Assembly: GCF_024655635.1 (NCBI RefSeq) | Contig: NZ_JANLGI010000008.1 | Coordinates: 62,001 to 126,000, forward strand | Reading direction: 5' to 3' | Length of the DNA: 64,000 nt | Source of the DNA: Allobosea sp. 47.2.35 | GTDB lineage: Bacteria; Pseudomonadota; Alphaproteobacteria; Rhizobiales; Beijerinckiaceae | Part shown: in pieces, positions 59,619-64,000 of the stretch | How positions within the stretch are numbered: the stretch's first letter is position 1 | Layout of the letters: the number at the start of each line of letters is the position of its first letter | Notes under the pieces: model-generated | Databases searched by the model: none | Seen by the model: the letters and a program-made list of their open reading frames with translations, nothing else | Told to the model about the DNA's origin: nothing | Made by a program: the position numbers and the translations under genes

Positions 59619-60860
59619 ATGGCCAATCCCGATGTCATCGTCATAGGCGCCGGCGTGGTCGGCCTCTCCGCCGCGATCGCGGCGCAGGGGCGCGGCCTGA
59701 CGGTCGCCGTACTAGACAAGACCGGGCCGGCCGCGGGCGCCTCCGCCGGCAATGCCGGTGCCTTCGCCTTCACCGACATCCTGCCGCTGGCCTCGCCCGG
59801 CATCCTGCGCAAGGCGCCGAAATGGCTGCTCGATCCGCTTGGGCCGCTTTCGGTACCGCCGGCCTATGCGCTCAGGATCGCACCCTGGATGCTCCGCTTC
59901 TGGCGCGCCTGCTCGCCTGCCCGCGTCGCGCATTCCACGACGGCGCAGACCGCCCTGATGGACCTGTCCAAGGCGGAGCTGGAACCGTTCCTGCACGAAA
60001 CCGGCACCTTCGGGATGCTGCGCAAGGACGGCAATCTCCAGGTCTACGAGGGCAAGGCCGAGCTGGAGGCTTCCCTGCCCGGCTGGCAGGCACGCGAGGA
60101 ACACGGCATCGCCTTCCGGCATCTCGACGCCGACGGCATGGCCGCGATCCAGCCCGGCCTCGCTCCGCGCTTCACCCACGGCACCTTCACCCCCGGCTGG
60201 TACTCGATCGCCGATCCGCAGGGCTATACATTGGCTCTCGCCGACCATTTCCGCGCCCGCGGTGGTATCATCGAGCGGCTCGAGGTCGAAAGTCTGCAGC
60301 CGCTCAGCGACGGCGTCGCGGTCCATGTCCGCGACGGCCGCCCGCGTCAGGCCGCGCAGGTCGTCCTTGCGGCCGGTGCCTTCTCCCACCGCATCGCGCA
60401 CAGCCTCGACGAACGCATCCCGCTCGAAACCGAGCGCGGCTACAACACCACGCTGCCGCCCGATGCCTTCGACCTGCGCACGCAGATCACCTTCGGCGGC
60501 CATGGCTTCGTCGTCAGCCGGCTCTCGATCGGCATCCGCGTCGGCGGGGCCGTCGAGCTCGGCGGGCTCGACTTAGCCCCGAATTTCCGCCGCTCGGAGG
60601 CGATGCTGGCCAAGGCCCGCACCTTCCTGCACGGTCTCCGGCCCGATGACGGCGTGCAATGGATGGGCTTCCGCCCCTCGCTGCCGGACAGCCTGCCGGC
60701 GATCGGCCGCGCTCGCGCCACGCCGCGCGTGATCTATGCCTTCGGCCATGGCCATCTCGGCCTGACGCAATCGGCCGGCACCGCCCGGCTGGTCGCCGAT
60801 CTCTTGACGGACCGGCCGCCGGCCATCGACATCGCTTCCTTCTCACCGCAGCGCTTCTGA
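59619..60860 (+). CDS. FAD-dependent D-amino acid dehydrogenase (D-hydroxyproline dehydrogenase-like)
   Basis: A 413-residue DAO-family flavoprotein from ATG 59,619. FAD-binding Rossmann motif DVIVIGAGVVGLSAAIAA at the N terminus, and C-terminal GHGHLGLTQSAGTARLVADL. It would oxidise D-4-hydroxyproline to the pyrroline passed to the DapA-type enzyme. The gene lies between the DapA-type and epimerase genes in one operon, 10 bases before the latter. Confidence 0.9.
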   Translation: MANPDVIVIGAGVVGLSAAIAAQGRGLTVAVLDKTGPAAGASAGNAGAFAFTDILPLASPGILRKAPKWLLDPLGPLSVPPAYALRIAPWMLRFWRACSPARVAHSTTAQTALMDLSKAELEPFLHETGTFGMLRKDGNLQVYEGKAELEASLPGWQAREEHGIAFRHLDADGMAAIQPGLAPRFTHGTFTPGWYSIADPQGYTLALADHFRARGGIIERLEVESLQPLSDGVAVHVRDGRPRQAAQVVLAAGAFSHRIAHSLDERIPLETERGYNTTLPPDAFDLRTQITFGGHGFVVSRLSIGIRVGGAVELGGLDLAPNFRRSEAMLAKARTFLHGLRPDDGVQWMGFRPSLPDSLPAIGRARATPRVIYAFGHGHLGLTQSAGTARLVADLLTDRPPAIDIASFSPQRF

Positions 60861-60870
60861 GAGTCGGACC

Positions 60871-61872
60871 ATGGCCAGCCACACCTTCTCCTGCATCGAC
60901 GGCCACACCTGCGGCAATCCGGTGCGCCTCGTATCCGGCGGCGGCCCGCGGCTCGAAGGCAACAACATGCTGGAGAAGCGCGCCCATTTCCTGCGCGAAT
61001 TCGACTGGATCCGCACCGGTCTGATGTTCGAGCCGCGCGGCCACGACATGATGTCGGGCTCGATCCTCTACCCGCCGACCCGCCCCGATTGCGACGTCGC
61101 CGTGCTCTTCATCGAGACCTCGGGCTGCCTGCCGATGTGCGGCCACGGCACCATCGGCACGATCACCATGGGCATCGAGAACGGGCTGATCACCCCGCGC
61201 GAGCCCGGCAAGCTCTCGATCGACGCGCCCGCCGGCAAGGTCGATATCAGCTATCGCCAGGAAGGCCGCTTCGTCGAGGAGGTCCGCCTGACCAATGTGC
61301 CGGGCTTCCTCTATGCCGAGGGCCTGACGGCCGAGGTCGAGGGTCTCGGCGAGATCGTCGTCGACGTCGCCTATGGCGGCAATTTCTACGCCATCGTCGA
61401 GCCGCAGAAGAATTTCCGGGACATGATCGACCATACCGCCGGCGAGCTGATCGGCTGGTCGCCGAAGCTGCGCACGGCGCTGAACAGGAAATACGAGTTC
61501 ATCCATCCCGAGCACCCTGAGATCCAGGGCCTCAGCCATATCCAGTGGACCGGCAAGGCGACGAAGCCGGAGGCGCATGCCCGCAACGCCGTGTTCTACG
61601 GCGACAAGGCGATCGACCGCTCGCCCTGCGGCACCGGCACCTCGGCCCGGATGGCGCAGCTCGCCGCCAAGGGCAAGCTCGCCGTCGGCGACGAGTTCGT
61701 GCATGAATCGATCATCGGTTCGCTGTTCAAGGGCCGGGTCGAGGCTGCCCTGACCGTCGCCAACCGGCCCGCGATCATCCCCTCCATCGCCGGCTGGGCC
61801 CGGATGACCGGCTACAACACGATCTTCATCGACGATCGCGACCCCTTCGCCCACGGCTTCGTGGTGACGTGA
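60871..61872 (+). CDS. 4-hydroxyproline 2-epimerase (proline racemase family)
   Basis: A 333-residue proline racemase-fold enzyme. Both catalytic cysteines are visible: MCGHGTIG (about 90) and DRSPCGTGTSARMA (about 255). Two cysteines distinguish the epimerases/racemases from dehydratase members that have Thr. FSCIDGHTCGNPVRLV is the family opening. It turns trans-4-hydroxy-L-proline into the cis-D form. The operon lacks the final 2-oxoglutarate semialdehyde dehydrogenase. Confidence 0.92.
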   Translation: MASHTFSCIDGHTCGNPVRLVSGGGPRLEGNNMLEKRAHFLREFDWIRTGLMFEPRGHDMMSGSILYPPTRPDCDVAVLFIETSGCLPMCGHGTIGTITMGIENGLITPREPGKLSIDAPAGKVDISYRQEGRFVEEVRLTNVPGFLYAEGLTAEVEGLGEIVVDVAYGGNFYAIVEPQKNFRDMIDHTAGELIGWSPKLRTALNRKYEFIHPEHPEIQGLSHIQWTGKATKPEAHARNAVFYGDKAIDRSPCGTGTSARMAQLAAKGKLAVGDEFVHESIIGSLFKGRVEAALTVANRPAIIPSIAGWARMTGYNTIFIDDRDPFAHGFVVT

Positions 61873-61924
61873 GGGGCCTCGGCGGCCCGCTTCATCTCAG
61901 CAGAGCGCTGGTCGCCCCGATGCC

Positions 61925-62701
61925 CTAGCCATTGGCGACGATGACGCGTCCGACGACGGTCGACAGCGCAGCGAGAGCCGGCAACCGCCTCGCCTTCCTG
62001 TCGGTCACGATGGCGGAAACCCGATCGAGCTCACAGAAGCGGACACGGCTCGTCACGCCGATCTTGGAATGATCGGCGATCAGGACGACGCTGGCCGAAT
62101 TGGCGACCATGGCCCGGGCGATCTCCGCCGTGTGCTCGAAGAAGTTGGTCGCCGCGCCGTCCACGTCGACGCCGAAGGGCGACAGCAGCGCCACGTCGGC
62201 CTTGAAGCGATAGATGTCGTTGATCGTCGATGCGCCGCCGGTCTCCGGCGGCTCATGCACGATCGCACCACCGAGCAGGAAGACACGGCTGCCCATCCTC
62301 TGCTGGGTCGAGGCCATGCTCGTCGCGACCTGCAGCGAGTTCGTGAGGATGTTGAGCTCGGGAACGCTCTTCAGTTCCTCCGCCAGTGCCGCCGTCGTGG
62401 TTCCCCCGTCGAGGAACAGTGTCTGGCCGCTTTTGATCAGGGCCAGCGCAGCCAGTGCGATGGCGCGCTTCTCCTGCAGCCGGACCGTGGAACGGGCTCC
62501 GTAGGACGCGTCCTGCTCTGCGGGAAGGCTGACCGCTCCACCGTGGATGCGCCGCAAGCGGCCGTTCCGCTCCATGGCGACGAGATCGCGGCGGATCGAC
62601 TCGTGGGAGACCTCGAACTCCTGGGCCAACCTCTCGACCGAAACGCTACCGAATGTCTCGAGAAGCGTGCCGATGCGCTGCTTTCGATCACCTTGCCACA
62701 T
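61925..62701 (-). CDS. DeoR/GlpR family transcriptional regulator
   Basis: About 258 residues from ATG 62,701, chosen because GGAGGAGGCG precedes it; a TTG farther up (62,722) would put that site inside the gene. DeoR helix-turn-helix: VSVERLAQEFEVSHESIRRD, then a sugar-phosphate sensor domain with LFLDGGTTTAALAEEL and LTNSLQVAT. It is divergent from the inositol monophosphatase-like gene and the ABC ATPase, so it probably represses them. A sugar phosphate or polyol phosphate effector is typical. Confidence 0.93.
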   Translation of the reverse strand: MWQGDRKQRIGTLLETFGSVSVERLAQEFEVSHESIRRDLVAMERNGRLRRIHGGAVSLPAEQDASYGARSTVRLQEKRAIALAALALIKSGQTLFLDGGTTTAALAEELKSVPELNILTNSLQVATSMASTQQRMGSRVFLLGGAIVHEPPETGGASTINDIYRFKADVALLSPFGVDVDGAATNFFEHTAEIARAMVANSASVVLIADHSKIGVTSRVRFCELDRVSAIVTDRKARRLPALAALSTVVGRVIVANG

Positions 62702-62769
62702 ATGCAATCGCCTCCTCCGCAACGCTCATGGCACCGCTCGCAGCAGCGCACAACCAGAGCCTCCATAAA

Positions 62770-62787
62770 ATACACATAAATACACAT
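62770..62787. promoter_or_regulatory. candidate DeoR operator (direct repeat)
   Basis: ATACACAT occurs twice with a 10-base period (62,770 and 62,780) in the AT-rich divergent gap, about 70 bases from the regulator start and 55 bases from the monophosphatase-like start. DeoR-family proteins often bind such short direct repeats. Confidence 0.5.
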
Positions 62788-62841
62788 TGCCACAGATATC
62801 CACGAATGCTAAGCCATCTCCAGAGTGATCGGGGATAGCGG

Positions 62842-63636
62842 ATGCGCGCCGGGAACAATCAGGACGAGTGGCTGGCCTTCGCCCTCCAGCTAGCGACGGA
62901 GAGCGGCGCGATCCTGCGCGATGCGGCGACCGTCCGCCCCGATGTCGAGGTCAAGCCCGATCGCAGCTTCGTCACCGCGCTCGACGCTCGCATCGAGCGA
63001 CGCATGCGCGAAATGCTTGCAGACCGTTTCCCCACCCACGGCATCATCGGCGAGGAGGAGGCTCCCTCCGATGGTGACGCCGATCTGGTCTGGGTGCTCG
63101 ATCCGATCGATGGCACCGCCGCCTTCATCGCCGGCCTGCCGGTCTACGGCTCGCTGATCGCCCTCATGAAGGAAGGCGAGCCGATCCTGGGGATCATCGA
63201 CCACCCGATCACCGGCGATCGCTGGATTGGCGTCAAGGGCAGCCCCACCACGCATAACGGACGCCCCTGCCGTACCCGCGCCTGCGGTGCGCTCGGCGAG
63301 GCCATCCTCTCCGCGAGCAATCCCGACTTCTTCGACGCGGAAGAGACCCCGGCGCTCGACGCCATGCGTGCCGCGACCGCCTGGCGCATCTGGGGCGGCG
63401 CCTGCATGAGCTTCGGCCTGCTGGCCTCGGGGCGCACCGATGCCGCCTTCGACACGCGTCTGAAGCTCTGGGATTTCGCGCCCTTCCGCCCGATCATCGA
63501 AGGCGCCGGCGGCGTCATCACCGACTGGGACGGGCGGCCGATCGATCACCGGACGGGCAAGCGCATCATGGCGGCCGGCGATCCGGCCCGTCACCGCGAG
63601 ATGCTGGGACTCGTCGAGACCGCGATGAAGCGTTAA
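62842..63636 (+). CDS. inositol monophosphatase family protein
   Basis: A 264-residue Mg-dependent phosphatase. Metal-site motifs are visible: GEEEAP (about 73), DPIDGTAAF (about 89-97, the DPxDxT motif) and LKLWDFAPFRPIIEGAGG (WDxAA-like, here WDFAP). It removes phosphate from an inositol or sugar phosphate, or histidinol phosphate. It lies divergent from a DeoR regulator and ahead of an ABC ATPase, suggesting a phosphorylated-polyol uptake and use locus. Confidence 0.92.
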   Translation: MRAGNNQDEWLAFALQLATESGAILRDAATVRPDVEVKPDRSFVTALDARIERRMREMLADRFPTHGIIGEEEAPSDGDADLVWVLDPIDGTAAFIAGLPVYGSLIALMKEGEPILGIIDHPITGDRWIGVKGSPTTHNGRPCRTRACGALGEAILSASNPDFFDAEETPALDAMRAATAWRIWGGACMSFGLLASGRTDAAFDTRLKLWDFAPFRPIIEGAGGVITDWDGRPIDHRTGKRIMAAGDPARHREMLGLVETAMKR

Positions 63637-63705
63637 GCCGACTACAGACCATTCGCTCCGAGACGGCGCCGATCCGCCGGAGCTTCAGTCAGAGGGGACG
63701 ACGAG

Positions 63706-64000
63706 ATGGGCATTGCGATCGAGGATCTGGCCGTCGCCTATGGCGGTCAGCGTGTGATCGACGGGCTGGCATTGACGATCGAGCCGGGCACGTTCTTCAC
63801 GCTGCTCGGCCCGTCTGGCTGCGGCAAGACCACGCTTCTGCGCACCATCGCCGGCTTCGTCCCCGCCGAGCGCGGGCATATGCGCTTCGGCGGCACGGAG
63901 GTGACGCATCTGCCGCCGCACAAGCGCGATATCGGCATGTGCTTCCAGGACTACGCGCTCTTCCCGGACAAGACCGTGTTCGACAACGTCGCCTATGGCC
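63706..64000 (+). CDS. ABC transporter ATP-binding protein, PotA/UgpC type (3' end cut by window edge)
   Basis: The first 98 residues of an importer ATPase: MGIAIEDLAVAYGGQRVIDG, Walker A LLGPSGCGKTTLLRTIAGF, and Q-loop CFQDYALFPDKTV, typical of polyamine/iron/sugar-phosphate importers. GGGGACGACGAG ahead of the ATG serves as ribosome site. It continues past the window end. Together with the monophosphatase-like gene it is probably controlled by the DeoR regulator. Confidence 0.92.
   Translation, partial: MGIAIEDLAVAYGGQRVIDGLALTIEPGTFFTLLGPSGCGKTTLLRTIAGFVPAERGHMRFGGTEVTHLPPHKRDIGMCFQDYALFPDKTVFDNVAYG

Noticed and set aside
1-64000. CRISPR array, rRNA operon, prophage or intact insertion sequence
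   Set aside because: No regularly spaced repeats, rRNA sequence, phage structural genes or full transposase were seen on either strand.

Overview
The window is GC-rich (roughly two thirds G+C by eye) and densely coded. Many genes overlap by 1-8 bases in operons. The mix of genes (branched-chain-type ABC importers, acyl-CoA catabolism, a BcsN-type cellulose operon, DUF4399 proteins, many SDRs, a tRNA-Arg(ACG) fragment with an encoded CCA) points to an alphaproteobacterium of the Hyphomicrobiales, perhaps Bosea-like. The order is an inference from gene content; the genus is a guess.

Left half (1-28,020): two catabolic clusters. Cluster A (1-14,253) runs mostly on the minus strand: a thiamine-dependent 2-oxo acid dehydrogenase (E1 alpha, E1 beta, E2; no E3 here), an enoyl-CoA hydratase, an acyl-CoA dehydrogenase, an MmgE/PrpD protein, a complete Liv-type importer and an SDR, facing a plus-strand acyl-CoA ligase and a TetR regulator. 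Two copies of one palindromic operator, upstream of E1 alpha and between the importer operon and the ligase, tie the cluster together. Cluster B (14,464-27,571, plus strand) has its own Liv-type importer with a fused permease-ATPase, a PRISE-type enone reductase, an acyl-CoA ligase, an IclR regulator, a thiolase-fold protein lacking the usual cysteine next to a DUF35 protein, three hotdog/MaoC proteins, an SDR and a citrate-synthase/citryl-CoA-lyase-like enzyme. Three identical-pattern ATTCT-N6-AGAAT sites mark the cluster start and the iclR start. Inside cluster B lies a decayed E2/acyl-CoA-dehydrogenase chimera, the relic of a diverged copy of a cluster A gene pair.

Boundary (27,572-28,189): lower GC, a degenerate reading frame, and the 3' 50 bases of a tRNA-Arg(ACG) with no 5' half. 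This is what the far end of an island inserted in a tRNA gene looks like. Its orientation places the island to the left.

Right half (28,190-64,000): a vitamin B12 uptake operon (SAM methyltransferase, BtuB-like receptor, BtuFCD-like ABC importer) behind a cobalamin riboswitch; ureidoglycolate lyase; a TetR regulator divergent from a molybdenum hydroxylase with a diheme cytochrome c; a MarR regulator with a cysteine-rich tail next to an unknown exported protein and a CPGC thioredoxin-like protein; an SDR; a group of caspase-fold, FGE-domain, DUF4399 and OmpA-type exported proteins; a cellulose synthesis operon (bcsN-bcsA-bcsB-bcsZ-TPR protein, no BcsC barrel); a hydroxyproline catabolic operon under a GntR regulator; and the start of a DeoR/inositol-monophosphatase-like/ABC importer locus cut by the window end.

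No CRISPR array, rRNA, complete tRNA, phage or intact insertion sequence was seen.
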